NCBI GenBank assembly: GCA_947095585.1
Contig: OX352763.1
Coordinates: 117,097,908 to 117,161,907, forward strand
Origin: Nephrocerus scutellatus
Lineage: Eukaryota > Arthropoda > Insecta > Diptera > Pipunculidae
DNA length: 64,000 nt
Reading direction: 5' to 3'
Part shown: piece after piece, positions 46,935 through 59,112 of the stretch
Numbering within the stretch: position 1 is the stretch's first letter
Layout: each line of letters starts with the position of its first letter
Made by a program: the position numbers and the translations under genes
Notes under the pieces: model-generated
Databases searched by the model: none
Told to the model about the DNA's origin: nothing
Seen by the model: the letters and a program-made list of their open reading frames with translations, nothing else

Positions 46935-48650
46935 TCAAGTTACACGCACTGTTTTTTTATTGGTTTAGTTGTCTGGCGCGTTACCAAACAATGCTGATGG
47001 TTTTCCGACACCTGTAACGGGCGACATACAATTTACCACGCGAGAAGCGTGGATTTTTAAGGTAAATGCCCCAAACACTCATTGACTACCCTTGTGATTT
47101 GTTTATTGTAATTGCGAATGCAAAACGCACCAGAAACTGCAAGCGCTTAAAGTCTAATGGCATGTCGGTCGGAATGCGACAGATCGCAAAAGAAAGACAG
47201 TGCAAATGGGTCGGCTGTCAAATGACATTTGCGCACGTAACCCAAACAATTGGAATCTATTGGAATAGTAATGAAATAACGACTTGCGTTGGAGAGATCG
47301 CGAATCAACACAAGAGTAAAAAAAACATTCAATTGAGTTGTTTCCTCAAAAAATATCCAATTCATCGTTTTCCCGAATTTTCTTTTGCTACAAATTTCTC
47401 CGGGAGCATAACGAACAAAACAAAAAATGAATTACGCAAATCTATCGTTCGAATCATGAGTTATGGTCGCGAGTTCATACAAAAATCCTATGGAAAACAG
47501 CACTTTCAGTTTTTTTCCCTAATTTTCCAATTTTCCGGGTAACTTTGTGCTGAGTGCTGAAATGTTGACAACTTTTCAATTATAAAAATATTTGTTTGTT
47601 TTATAGAAAATTCCTTGTTCTTTCGAGAGCAAATTTGCATAATGTTCTGATCCAGCCAATCGAGCAAAAAGCTAAAATTTGATAAATTCAGGGTAGAGTT
47701 TTTGTTTTTGGAAAGTTCACCGAAACGCACACATATGTTGATACTGCTTTGGAAAGACTGTGTAAATTTTGGCAGACTTTTCGATTTGCATGTTTGGAAT
47801 TTTGTTGTTGACACATTGCCACTCGCATCACTTCAGTTATCAAGCGGGATTAAACAAGACGGCACATAAACTTTTGCCATCAGGGAAAATTGAATATATG
47901 GCAATGGAGCGAGTATCCTCTAACCAGATTGACATTCTTTATTTCGAGGATTTGTTTGACTTTGAGACACAAAATGTTCCCCCTTTTGCTTGTTTTCTCT
48001 ACTTGTGAAATGTACAAATGGGAAAAATAATATCAAAATGCATCACACGTGCCACATTACACTGGGACGGGTGTTTTCCTATCAAAAGGTCGAAATCAAG
48101 ACAAAAGTTAAGAACTTTTGGAGAACTTTTCTGAAGTCTTTTTTGGGAAAGGAAAACGTGATGCTTTTGTTTTTATGCGAAGTATGTGTCGATACTCTCT
48201 ACATACAGAAGAGTATTTGTTTCATCCTTTTTTAAAAGTATATTCCAACTTTCTGATTAACTTACTGATCGCATTGACGTGAGATGAATTTTCCAAGTTG
48301 GGCATAGAACGGAGAGCAAGACATTTGATAGGAGGTAGATAGCAAATCGTGCAGCAAAATGATGAAACGAGTTATGAGTTTCATTGAGTGCGAATTAATT
48401 GATTTTACGTGTGAAGTTTAGCTTCTTAGAGACTTCAGTCTGCTCTAAATTGATGCGTTACAACATTTATCTGTAATATGTATGGAGCCGCCCCAAAAAC
48501 ACAAATTTTAATATCACGAACTATGTTGGCCTCTAAGGCGTCAATTGTTGCTCGTTTATCAGCATAAACCAGTGACTTCACCTGACCTAACAGCAAATAA
48601 TCGCACGTCCTCTAACAATTGACAGGAAATCAAAAATCAATAATTTCTAA
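46935..48650. other. Unassigned stretch with a 158-codon frame
   Basis: A plus-strand frame at 47066-47542 is open but has no signal peptide, membrane segment, or domain I recognise, and composition does not change at its borders. No other signature is visible. It may be chance. Confidence 0.3.
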
Positions 48651-48654
48651 AAAA

Positions 48655-49090
48655 TGTACATCGGGTCTCAGGGCCCGATCACTACAAAAATTTTGCAAAA
48701 AGTTTTGTCCATCGGAGATACACATGTGTTTTAAATTTGAAGAAATCCGGCTAATTTTTATTATTTTTTAATGGGCACCCCTCGGCCCTTAGGGGGCCCG
48801 CTCACTCCAAAAATTTTACAAAAAGTGTTGTCCATCAGAGATTTTCTTCAAACACATGTAGAAGAAAATTGGGTAAATTTTGTAAAATATTTGTATGGGA
48901 GCCCCCCCGACACCGATGCCTGAGGGTCCCAAAAAAAAAAAATAGAAGAAAGTGTTTTCATCGGAGATATGCATGTGTGCATAACTTCAATGAAATCGGA
49001 CTTTGGGAAGTGGGTAAAAAATTTATCGCAAGATTCCACGACAAACAAACAAACACATGGGCACGGGAAGTTAATATAGAGAATTTAATA
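48655..49090 (+). repeat. G repeat, copy 2 (about three internal units)
   Basis: The units are CTCAGGGCCCGATCACTACA, ATACACATGTGTTTTAAATT and GAAGAAATCCGGCTAA, repeated near 48660, 48790 and 48900. The end CACGGGAAGTTAATATAGAG then AATTTAA matches copy 1 at 2000-2345. Confidence 0.8.
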
Positions 49091-49319
49091 ATTGATCATG
49101 GTGCGGTAACGATATCCGTTGACTATAATACAAACTCAGGCTCAGTAGTTCAAAGGAAATAAGGTTTTATGAAACCACCAATGTGTAAACCACAACTTAC
49201 GGTGCCTTTTTCTGGATGTAATGGAGTCAGTAGGGTCTCTAGTGAATTTGTCTCAATCCAATTGCAGCAATTTTACTTATTAACAGGCTCGTTAAGCAAA
49301 AAATCAGCTATAAAACAAC

Positions 49320-49500
49320 GGGTCAGTTTGAAGGTGCTCTAGAGCCCAATCGACGAAAGAACGTCGCTTTAATTCCTGTACCAGATGGATCCTATACGGG
49401 TGTACACCAAGATCTTTGCGCAAAATTTTCCGTGTAGTGAACGGACAGAGCCCCAATTCCTGCGACCGACGACAAATCGATAAATATGGATCTTGACCAC
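49320..49500 (-). mobile_element. Mariner-like transposase relic (second HTH region)
   Basis: The minus strand is open over about 60 codons. It reads DPYLSICRRSQELGLCPFTT, then RKILRKDLGVHPYRIHLVQE and VDWALEHLQTDPLFYS. This lines up with the SIPRRSQELGLSYGTLWRIL, HPYKIQL and WVLEQQ blocks of the mariner at 59-60 kb, but differs enough to be another lineage. Catalytic residues are not present. Confidence 0.75.
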
Positions 49501-49689
49501 AGTTTTACTTACAGCATTATTCTTATTATTTAATATTCAATATTACGGCAATTTTCTCTTCAGTGCACACATTTTTTCGGCGTGTCTAAGTTTTTGCATA
49601 ATTTAGAGAGTATGTTGTACGAAATCTATTCACAGCTCGACGGAAGGCCTGCTCAGATGAAACGATTATGTATGCCATAAAAATAACGA

Positions 49690-49812
49690 AGTCTTCTAAA
49701 AGTTGCCGAATCTTTTGCCCTCCTTTTCATTAACTCCAACGCTGTGCCAAGCATATAGCCAAGTGTTATAAGGGTGCGAACCCCTTTAAGCGTCCGTAAA
49801 AATACAGTAGGT
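49690..49812 (+). mobile_element. 3' tail of a family D LINE
   Basis: CCAAGCATATAGCCAAGTGT then TATAAGGGTGCGAACCCCTT and TAAGCG match the 3' tails at 44.18 kb, 54.8 kb and 62.72 kb. Confidence 0.65.
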
Positions 49813-49969
49813 ACTTGCGAAAAAGGGCTTAAGGTTACACTGACATGCGCATGTTGTGCCGCTAGTATTGCGAATGAATTTATTGAGATCGTCGAACCTA
49901 TTGTATTGTATGGTTTCATCGACTCCATGAGCACATATTTTGAACATAGTTTGTCTGAAACTCAGGCCT

Positions 49970-50240
49970 CAGGCCCAACGGGCCCACTCCAAAAATTTTA
50001 CAAACAGTTTTGTCTGAGATACGCATGTTTATAAAATTTGAAGAAAATCGGATAAATTTTTTAAAATATATGTATTTGAGCCCCCCGACCCCTAGTCCCG
50101 AGGGTCCCTAAATCTTATTAGAAAGTATTGTCATCGGAGATATGCATGTATGCAAAATTTCAATGAAATCGCACTTTGGGAAGTGGGTTAAAAATTGATC
50201 GCAAGATCTGACCAGCCAGCCACGGGTACGCGAAGGTAGT
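49970..50240 (+). repeat. G repeat, copy 3
   Basis: CAACGGGCCCACTCCAAAAA, TTTGAAGAAAATCGGATAAA and CCCCCCGACCCCTAGTCC recur in the same order as copies 1 and 2. The end is shortened. Confidence 0.75.
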
Positions 50241-50329
50241 GTATTGAATTTAAAAACTACACTGCAACCCAACAAAAAAACAACTCTCGCAAAGCAAGCA
50301 GCGATGCTCAAGGCGCACCACGCACACAC

Positions 50330-51380
50330 AGTCATCATTGTATGATTCCCATACAAATATTTTACAAAATTTACCAGATTTTCTTAAAATTGTATACAAA
50401 TGTGTATGTGTTGTGTATGGAAAAGTTCTTGTCTTTAGAAGTGATTGTGGCCCGGGGTCGGGGGGCACCCATACAAATTTTATAAAAAAAAGTACCCGAT
50501 TTTCCCGATGTTTACCTCCGATTGACAATATGTACTTTTTTTAAATTTGGAATTGATCGGGCCCCGGTGTCGGAGAACTCCTATACCAATTTTTTTTTAA
50601 AAATGTTACCGATTTTCTTCAAATTTTATATACATCTGTATCTCCAATTAGAATTTACAAAAAAAAATTTAATTTTTTATGGGCTGTTTTTTTAAATTCT
50701 CTTTATTAACCTCGCGTGCCCGCTTGTTTGTCTATTTTTCGTGGAATCTTGCGATTAATTTTTAACGTACTTTCCATAGCTCGATTTTATTGAAACTTTG
50801 CATAAATGGGTATTTCCGGTGACAATACTTTCTATTAAAATTTGGCAGTGATCGAGCCCTTGGGTCGTTGGTCTTCTATACAAATTTTTTAAATGGTTTT
50901 CCCGATTTTCTGAAAAATTTTTCCACTTGTGTATCTCTGATGAACAAAACTTTTTGCCCGGGGTCTGGAGCTCCCAAACAAGTTTTTTAAAAGTTTTACC
51001 CGATTTTCTGCAAATTTTATATCGGAGATGCACGATGGATTTTGTATGGGTTTTTGTGGTGATCGGGTCCCGGGGTTCCCAAACAAATTTTTAAAAATTT
51101 ACCCGATTTTCTTTAGGTTTTATACACATTTGTATCTCCGATGACAACACTTTTTGTAGGGGTTTGGAAGTGATCGGGGCTTAGGGCCGACGCGCTCCCA
51201 TACAAACTTTGTAAAAATCAACCCGATTTTCTTCAGCAACAACACTTTTTGTAAGGGTTGGATGTGATCGAGCCAAAGAGCCGAGTGGCTCCCAATTAAA
51301 AAAAAAATAAAATTGACCCGATTTTATTCAAACTTTGCACAATGTGCATCTCCGATTATAAAATTTACATGAACGGTGGT
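50330..51380 (-). repeat. G repeat, copy 4, multi-unit and inverted
   Basis: About seven units of 100-150 bp read in the opposite sense to copies 1-3. Each contains ACCCGATTTTCTTCAAATTT, a TATCTCCGAT block and a GTGATCGGGCCCCGGGGTCG-like block. The terminal block (AAATTCTCTTTATTAACCTC with GTGCCCGCTTGTTTGTC) lies inside at 50695-50735, so more than one element is joined here. Confidence 0.8.
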
Positions 51381-51596
51381 ATTGCTAACCTCATGTTCGT
51401 ATCTTGGCGCAAAATTCCATCTTTTACCTTTTAATTTTCTATTTGTTTACATTTTGAGAATATTTTATATATTACCCCCTTCTCGAATATATTTCTTACA
51501 AGTGTAATAATTAGTAATCAACTATCACAACCATCACAGATCAATTATTTAATTTTACCAAGTGTCTGTCTCTGCCATACATATGTGTGGAAATAT

Positions 51597-51640
51597 CTGT
51601 TGTTGTTGTTGTTGTTGTTGTTGTTGTATTGTTGTAGTTA
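51597..51640 (+). repeat. GTT trinucleotide microsatellite
   Basis: About 12 GTT units with one ATT variant. Confidence 0.95.
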
Positions 51641-51644
51641 TCCA

Positions 51645-53535
51645 ATATCCATTTACTTTTACAGTTTGTTGAACTAATCTCTCGCAATAATTTACTTTTT
51701 TTTTTTTTGTATAATTTGTATGATTTCATTTATTCATTGTACTTTTCGTGTATTGCGTAAAACTTTTTGCGATGTGCACTTTCGTTTTCGTTTTGATCAC
51801 GGATTTCAAAATTTCGTTTTATTCCCCGCTCCACTTGGACGTAACTATTTCTTATGATTATTTATTGATAATATTTGAAAAGTAAAAACAAAAGGAAAGA
51901 AGAAGAGATACGAGCACAAACACCCATTAACACAATTTTATTGCTGCAGTTTCTGCTGTTACTTCGCTTCACTGCTGTTGGTACGAGTATTATTTTCACT
52001 TTCATTTGGTTACACTGACGTCGCAGGGTTTATGGGTTTCCCAGCAAGCCAATGGCCTATTGGCTGTTCGCAGTTGGATGATTGGTCATTATGATTACGC
52101 GATTGGTATTTAAATGCGTTTTCCTGGTTCAAGAAACGGACGCCAAACCAAACGCACCGATCGATCGCGTGATTACACAACACTCTAGCACCACCAGTGT
52201 ACCAGTGTATTTCTGTGGGGGTTCAAGGATTTTTAGTTCACAATAAAAGGTGCACGCCTTTCCACTTCTAAGAAGGCATTGCCCTTAATGTCTTAACAGT
52301 TTTATTTACAGAGACAAAAAAATTAAAAGCCTTTTTTCATTTAAACGAAAGGAACATTTTAAGTTTTTCAAGTCCTCACCGACGAAAGTAAAATCTGCAA
52401 CTGATCGTGTTCAAAGACTGGCTCCAACGCTAAGCCCGTCGTTGTTGTGTGCCAGCAGTAGCAGCGGCCAACACGTAAGTGCCGCGGATGTAGTTATAGC
52501 GCAGCTGTATAGTTTTCCTTTCGCCTTTTGGATATCTGCAAGTACTCGTACATATATTACGGAGTATATGTATCCGCACCACCAATCAACAGTTCCACTA
52601 TTGTACCACTGCTGCGTTACAACATGAGTTTGAGTTGAGCGAGAAACTCCGCATCAACTCCACACTCCACCACATTGTGGGGCAAAACAAGAAAATCCAG
52701 AGTGGTCCAATTTCGTTACGAGATAAACAGCGGCCGTAATGGGACGGCGGATTTTCGCGAGATGATATCAATGATCTGCACCGCAGTGGTGGGGCACTTT
52801 AGACTTTATCTGTTATTTTGGGGCGACACGAAGCGACGCATGCGCACGCGATCTTGTTAGGCCACTTTTAATTGCAGACCGACGACCAGTCCGTCTGGTC
52901 GCTCCGCATCGGCCACTTTGCAAGTGAATGCAGCCACATTGCATTTCGGACATTTGATCGAGTTTTGTGGAAAAAGACCGAGAAATTGTCTGTAGTTTTG
53001 GTTTTCTGTTGTTATGTGGTTTGTAGAGGGAAGGGAGGGAGGCTCTTTAAGCTCGAATGAAGTAAGTTACAATTGTGTCTTTGTGTCTGTGTGTATCAGT
53101 GGGCTAAGAAGGGATTGTTTTCTAGATATCAGTCGCTGTAATTCTGGTTCAAAAAATTAAGTTGTGGTTTAATAATCTACTAGCACGTTAGACGTTAAAA
53201 TTGATTCCTATTTTGGTGCAATTGTCGAGCAGTTTTTTGCCTAGAAAGTTGAAAATCGACTCTAAACCCGCTAGAAGCATACTTGGGCGTATTGTAAGAA
53301 TGATTAGAGCAAGGTGGAGTTTGATGGTGATTTTAATTCTTATAATAGAGTCGCACCTTCTATTATTTGAACAACAATGTATTGGTTCTGCCAAGTTAAT
53401 CAGTAATTGGTTAGGTAAGGTAGTGCTGGCAGCTAAATGCTTACTTAGACCAGCAGCGGTCCTTTGTGTTACCACAGGTTCTTATAAGTTTCCACTTTTC
53501 AGAAGATCCATTCAGAGATCTTGGTAAATTGTGAA
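51645..53535. other. Element-poor stretch, no gene confirmed
   Basis: This is one of the few parts without clear transposon signatures. Short frames (52442-52627, 52675-52860, 53201-53527) have no recognised domains. A TATTTAAATGC at 52107 followed by gene-start-like GC-richer sequence could belong to a promoter or untranslated exon of a neighbour outside the window, but nothing confirms it. Confidence 0.35.
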
Positions 53536-53540
53536 TAACT

Positions 53541-53609
53541 AACCTCTAAGATCTCGAAAACAGCAAAGTGCGAGCAATACACTTTGCTGGTTTCGAGATC
53601 TGAGAGGTT
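53541..53609. repeat. Near-perfect foldback, 30-bp arms, 9-nt loop
   Basis: Arm 53541-53570 (AACCTCTAAGATCTCGAAAA then CAGCAAAGTG) pairs with 53580-53609 with two mismatches. It sits just beyond the truncated end of a family C LINE. It may be a foldback element, a deletion-fused inverted duplication, or a transcribed hairpin. Confidence 0.85.
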
Positions 53610-53611
53610 AT

Positions 53612-54640
53612 TTATTAACCGCTTGTTTGTCTTTTCTAGTGCGTAGAAGATGTTCTATTATTGTCTCCTCTTCCTCCTCATCCATGCAGCTTCTGCAGAA
53701 GTCATTATATTCGACACCCATCTTTGTCGCGTATTTCCCTAGGAGGCAGTGTCCTGTCAATATCCCTACAATCGTTTTAGTTCACGTCTTTGCAGGGAGA
53801 TTTGCTCAGTTGAGCGCTGTGTCCCACCTTACATTTGTTGCTCTTTCTGCCTCTGCTCAAGTTTCAGTGTCGCAATTGGACTCCCCACCTCTGCACTTTC
53901 CGGTAACAGCTGGTCATAACCTCTTCAATCGCTATCACCTCAGCTTGGTATACGCTGTAGTGATTGGGAGTCGGACAGATATGGTTGCTTTCAGCTTTTC
54001 ACAGAAGACTATATCTACTCGAATGAGGTGGTGCATTACCTCTAGGAGGCGATTTGGTGTTGATTTCAGAGCCCCACTTACAAGCATACAGGCGGCCGTT
54101 CTTTGTACCCTCTTCATTAAATTTCTATACGTAATGTTCTCCAGCGCTGGATTACACGCTAACGCTTAGTAGTATTGATCTAACCACCGCTGTGTAAAGC
54201 AAGTGTACCAGCTCTGGTTTCTGGTTACACGAGTATAAAGCGATATTCGTCTTATTTACTTGTTCTATGATATTAGATTTCCAGCTTAGTTACCTGCCCA
54301 CGATCATGCCAAGAAATCTTCCTTTATCAGCGAAAGTACTACGGAGGTACCATTAAGTGTTGGTGGATCAACTGTTGGAATTTTATATTTTCTGGTAAAG
54401 AGGACCAGCTCTGTTCGGGTTGACGCACAGACCGCTTTTATGCTCATTATTTCACGATTAAGAGGGCGTTTTGCATAACATCCTTAATCGTTCTTTGGCA
54501 TATTCCTAATACAACTAACGCTACATCATCAGCATACGCTGCCACTTTTATCCCTTCTCTTTTCAGTTTCCATTGATTTCATTCCATATATTCCAAAGGA
54601 GAGTGAATAATACACCTCGTTTGCGCTGTTTCACTTGCTA
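53612..54640 (-). pseudogene. LINE (family C) RT-to-tail relic
   Basis: From 54640 down the minus strand reads KVAAYADDVALVVLG (catalytic box), CASTRTELVLFTRKYKIP, YTAVVRSILL, and VQRTAACMLVSGALKSTPNR. Then come an RNase H region reduced to HYSVYQAEVIAIEEV and the tail NDFCRSCMDEEEEETIIEHL. Stops and frameshifts are frequent, and the central RNase H seems deleted. Confidence 0.85.
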
Positions 54641-54789
54641 TCCGCCTTTTTATGATGGAATCCCAGCTCTGCGCTAATAATCCTGCTTAGAAGCATATGA
54701 TTAATTAACCTGCTTATGGTATTTCACCTATATGTTAGACAATCATGTACAGATTGCCTCTGTTTTTAAATTGTTGAACGCACCCTCAA

Positions 54790-56460
54790 TCTCTCTCTGT
54801 TTTTTCATCGACACACCCTTATAATGCTGGGCACAGACTTGGCGCTAAGGTATTAAGAAAAGAAAGAGGAGATGCCGATGTGCATGCATTTTGAATGCCT
54901 TTGAATCATATTGATGCGGAAATACAAAGCTTGGTAAAGCATTCCACATTCATGTTGTACGATTAAAGAAAGAGTCTCTAAACTTAACAGTACGTCCGAA
55001 GATGGGCTTGACGGTAAACTGATGAGCATTTACAGCGCCACGAGTATTGCGGTTGAGCACCGCTGGTGGATGAAGCGATAAGAAAGTGACAAGCATGAAA
55101 CATTCCGGCGGTGTTCGAGCGAATCTATTGATGTCGCTATGTTTGCGTCACCGATAAGTTTAATCGCACGGTTCTGTATTCCTTGTAGATAGAAACCAGT
55201 TCAGAGGGAGTGAAATATTTCTTGCAACGTGTTCGGAAGCCAAGGCACTAAGAAGCATTTTTTGCGACTTTAAATATGTGGTCATTCCAATGAAGCTTAT
55301 CGTTCACGCATATGCCAAGAATTGCTACTTTTTTAGTTTCCTCGATGCAAGTGCCATTCATGGATAATGGCTGGACGTTACTATTTCGTTTCAACGACAT
55401 CATTGGGGTTTGGATGCGTTAAATTCGACTCTATTGTGTTCTCCCCAATAGATGCAATGCTGTCGAGCTTAACATACGCTGTTGTTCTAGTTCCACATCC
55501 GAAGAGAAAGGACGTGAACCTGCAAACATATTATAAGAGAAGCTTAGAGTGTTGTCGTAATCGAAGGAATGAATTGGATTAGAAGTTACAGATAGAAGAT
55601 CGTTAGTAAAAATAAGAAAGAGTGTCGGGGACAGAACCCTGAGGAACATCCGCATTTATGCGGTGGATATCAAACTTAAAACCATCCAACACAACTTGGA
55701 TTGAACGGTTTGAAAGATAGCTTCTACGCAATGGTAATGCCAGCGATGAAGAACACCTCTTCAGAAGTAATCGGGGCGTTCCATCTGGTCCAGCGGATTT
55801 GTGTATGCTTAGAACTCTAGCAACTTCACGAGTACGAATGTAAATCTGTCCCATAAGGTGTTCGGCGCTCGGAAGTACATGTGGAAGCAAAGCATAGTCT
55901 GAAAGCGCAGAGCTAGCTGGAAAATTTGTAGCAAGTAGATTGGCCTTGTCCTTAGAACTGACATCTGGTATGTCATTGTGGATGATTGTAGGAATTGACG
56001 ACGAGACAGTATTTTTGATTCTTTTCATGAATGACCAACAATTTTTACTATCCCTCGTGTGACACGTGTTGCGAGTCGCGTATGGTGCGTGTGATGGGTG
56101 GAAAGTGGGGTAATCTTCTGTTGGGACATTGTAGTATTTTTTGTATAAATCTTTGATCATAGGCGAAGCCTCTTTGCAGTTAAAATCATACCATCCATCA
56201 TACTTTGGTTTGACAGACTTAATTCTAAAAGGAGTAAAGTCTTTCATACCAATGTGAATGATGTTTGTTATCGCATCAGCGGCGGCATCCATGTCACTAT
56301 TGAGGAAGAATAGCGACCAGTTAAATTACCTAAAGAATGTATTAAGCCCGCCCCAATTGACTCTCTCGTAATGCCATTCAATTCTTTTTGGAGTTTTTTC
56401 CTTAACTCAAAATAAAGCCTCATTAATCGCCATAATATAGGCTTTGAAAACACTACAGTA
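54790..56460 (-). pseudogene. LINE (family D, CR1/L2-like wording) RT relic
   Basis: From 56460 the minus strand reads AAADAITNIIHIGMKDFTPF, KPKYDGWYDFNCKEA, SKNCWSFMKRIKN, and VARVLSIHKSAGPDGTP. A deletion removes fingers and palm up to RSYLSNRSIQVVLDGFK, then NADVPQGS. VLSPTLFLIFTNDLLSV and the box SFDYDNTLSFS follow (canonical FADDSTL, so catalytic residues are mutated). LSMNGTCIEETKKVAILGIC, VNDKLHWNDHI and RTRCKKYFTPSEL come at 55420-55200. The tail near 54800 carries the shared GGGTGCGAACCC-type 3' end. Confidence 0.88.
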
Positions 56461-56489
56461 ATAAGGAAGACGAAAAGAGAGACTAAGAT

Positions 56490-57240
56490 TTAGACCTTCG
56501 ATAACCTCGTCATGTCTGTGTAAAAATCCAAGTGACCGTCTTCTTCCCAGAATGAGGGGATGGTGACTTGGACGTTTTTGTTGAATTGCTGTCTTTGTAT
56601 GGATACATCGTCGTTTCCCAAATAGAAACCAATATCTTGGAGTATCGAATGCGTTACCCTCAATAATCTAATTGGTGTCTTGTCTGTGCAAAAATGTATG
56701 TCTTCATCTTCCAAGTGATCGCCTTTTTCCCAGAGGGATCTGGAAGGTATGGGGAGGGGATGGTGACTTGGACGTTTTTGTTGAATTGCTGTCTTTGTAT
56801 GGATACATCGTCGTTTCCCAAATAGAAACCAATAACTTGCAGTATCGAATGCGTTACCATCATGAATCGAATTGGTGTCATATATTGTGTCATAGTTACT
56901 TAGCTGTAGAGCTGTCTGCTTGCTCTTATGTTTGGTAATTGCTAAGCAACAACAAAGCTTGTCTGTGCAAAAATGTATGTCTTCATCTTCCAAGTGACCG
57001 CCTTCTTCCTAGAATGATCTGCAAGGTATGGGGAGGGGATGGTGATTTGGAAGTTTTTGTTAAATTGGAGTCTATGGGCGGATACATCGTCGTTTCCCAA
57101 ATAGAAACCAATAACTTGCAGTATCGAATGCGTTACCCTCACGAATCCAATTTGTGTCATATATTGTGTCATAGTTACTTAGCTGTAGAGCTGTCTCCTT
57201 GCTCTTATGTTTGGTAATTGCTAAGGAACAACAAAGCTTG
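56490..57240 (-). repeat. Three tandem copies of a LINE segment
   Basis: Three copies of a block beginning GGATGGTGACTTGGACGTTT lie near 56559, 56755 and 57036 (spacing about 190 and 281 bp). The shorter interval lacks an ~85-bp piece found in the other two. On the minus strand each copy reads HSILQVIGFYLGNDDVS, QQFNKNVQVTIPS and LEDEDIHFCTD. This corresponds to HSSILNLVRIP, FNKNFQVTF and LEDEPIHF just upstream of the RNase H in the family C LINE. So a LINE piece has been amplified in tandem. Confidence 0.82.
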
Positions 57241-57244
57241 TCGA

Positions 57245-58990
57245 CATAACCATTACAATGATAAAGAATTAATCTCCCATCAGGAACTAGCTGCTCTATG
57301 ACATTGTTATCCTCGTTACCCTGATAACATTCCATACAAACTAACTGTTCAATGTGAGACTCCGACACACAGCTTGTATGTTGTGCTGCTTCAACGCTAC
57401 AAAACTCGCCCGTCATCGTGTGTGTCCATTTATTCAAAAACAAAAAACTTCACTTACTAACACGATGATATTACAGACACAGCTTCACCCGAAGGATTCA
57501 GAAGTGCCTAATGGAATGGCAGAACAGATCTGTAGTGTTTCCCACATAACCAAACAGCGAACAATCTCCAATGGCGCATAAAAATGAATCCTGCCCGGCT
57601 GGCCTGCAATTATAACCGCCATTGCAGTGTCGCAATATTCCATTAAGATTATGAGTGTCCTTTTGAGTGGAGCGTTTTTTTCTCTCGACTTTATTTCTGG
57701 ACAAAATATTTCCCGATTTCTATCTCCAGTCATCCGGGTGGAAAAGGTTAATGAAAAAAATGAATTTCCTCCATTTATCTTTATCTCATCGCGGAAAATG
57801 GAAGTTGGATGATGACGATGATGACTACAACGGCACACTGACTATAGAGTGGCACAGTGACTATACGAGCGCACATGTAGTGGTGAAAGCATTCGATTCC
57901 CTAGCTATGTGTATGTGATGTAGAGCAGCGTTGTGCAGGGGCATTGGACTGAACCGCCGCCGATCGCCTAAAGAAAACAATAAAGTTGACCGGTGCAGTG
58001 AATCTGGGGAACTGCCTGCTGCTTTTGACTGACACTAATATCGTAATCAATAAAATTGAAAAAGTTTTGTAATTGAAAGAAGTTCGCTGCACAGCACATG
58101 CACATGCACATGCACATTCGTAATGTCTTGCATTTCTTCTCTTTGTGTGGAGCAGTTACTTCATCTTTTGATTTAAATTTATGAGCTTTTAGTTTCGCAA
58201 AAAGCAAAAGATTGGAGTTGTTCGTTTGCTTAGTGATGTGGACAGTTGGATAAGCTGTGCGGAAGCCTGTTTTAGTTAAATTTTTAATCACTTTTCACAT
58301 TACATTACATACTTCTATTGAGTTTTTATTTCGGCGTTAAAGAGATGGTAGGAGATTTCTAAAAACGCGGATTAAGAACGAAGGTAGAAACAGGTTGGGT
58401 TTGGATTTTGTTTTACTGTGACGTTAATGCTTTCTAAGTAAAAATGTGTAATTTAATAGCAAATACACATCCAGTGCTTCTTGTGTTAAAACTTTTGAAT
58501 TATTTCTGTAACTCAAATGAAAACGAAAGTAAACGAGCAATCCAATTGGGTGCTAATGCAAAAGCCACTCAAATTTGACAGTAAGCGATCGATTAAACAG
58601 AAAAAGAACAGGACAGAACAGAACAGCGAACCAAATATTACCGACTGACATGCATAGTTCGTTATTAGATAGGTATAGTACCTCTTCAAAGTGGTGTATT
58701 CGTGAATGTGTCCACAAAAAGAGTCACGGTCTTCTTAGGACACGCTTTGGTTTTGCAATGCCATTAACAACATTGCTATTTCGGATGTATCAGAGTAGTT
58801 CTCATTAATGGGAGCGAAATCTACCCAAAATTACTACCACTCTTTAGATCACAGTTCTCGAGCCCCTACAACCTACAACTACGAAAAATCCCTAAATAAA
58901 ATGGGTTCGCAAAAAACAAGCTCCTCCTCTCGGAAGTTTTTCCTTTGCGGGCTTGACTAACTCCTGTAGTGCGCCCTTGTTAAGGCTGGC
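57245..58990. other. No gene confirmed
   Basis: A minus-strand frame enters from the tandem block (to 57443) with several Cys residues, but I recognise no family. An ACATGC hexamer run is at 58096-58116. Nothing else can be supported. Confidence 0.35.
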
Positions 58991-59007
58991 ATCAGTGACC
59001 ACATATA

Positions 59008-59037
59008 AAGGGTTATCCATTTTGCGGTTTCAAAAGT
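59008..59037 (+). repeat. Mariner terminal inverted repeat, downstream end
   Basis: AAGGGTTATCCATTTTGCGG followed by TTTCAAAAGT. It matches the other end in 29 of 30 positions and follows a TA dinucleotide. Confidence 0.95.
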
Positions 59038-59112
59038 AAACGTAAATAAAACACATATAAAATATTTTTTATCATGATATTTCTTTTTTATTATAAAGTT
59101 TGAACGTTGACA

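Noticed and set aside
47066..47542. 158-codon plus-strand frame as a host gene
   Set aside because: No domain, signal or membrane segment is recognised, there is no splice support, and open frames of this size occur by chance in this window.
50330..51380. CRISPR-like array
   Set aside because: Units are imperfect, of variable length, without constant repeats or unique spacers, and the genome is eukaryotic.
53201..53527. 108-codon plus-strand frame with hydrophobic stretches
   Set aside because: No family is recognised, and the opposite strand is also open over most of it. There is not enough to call a gene.
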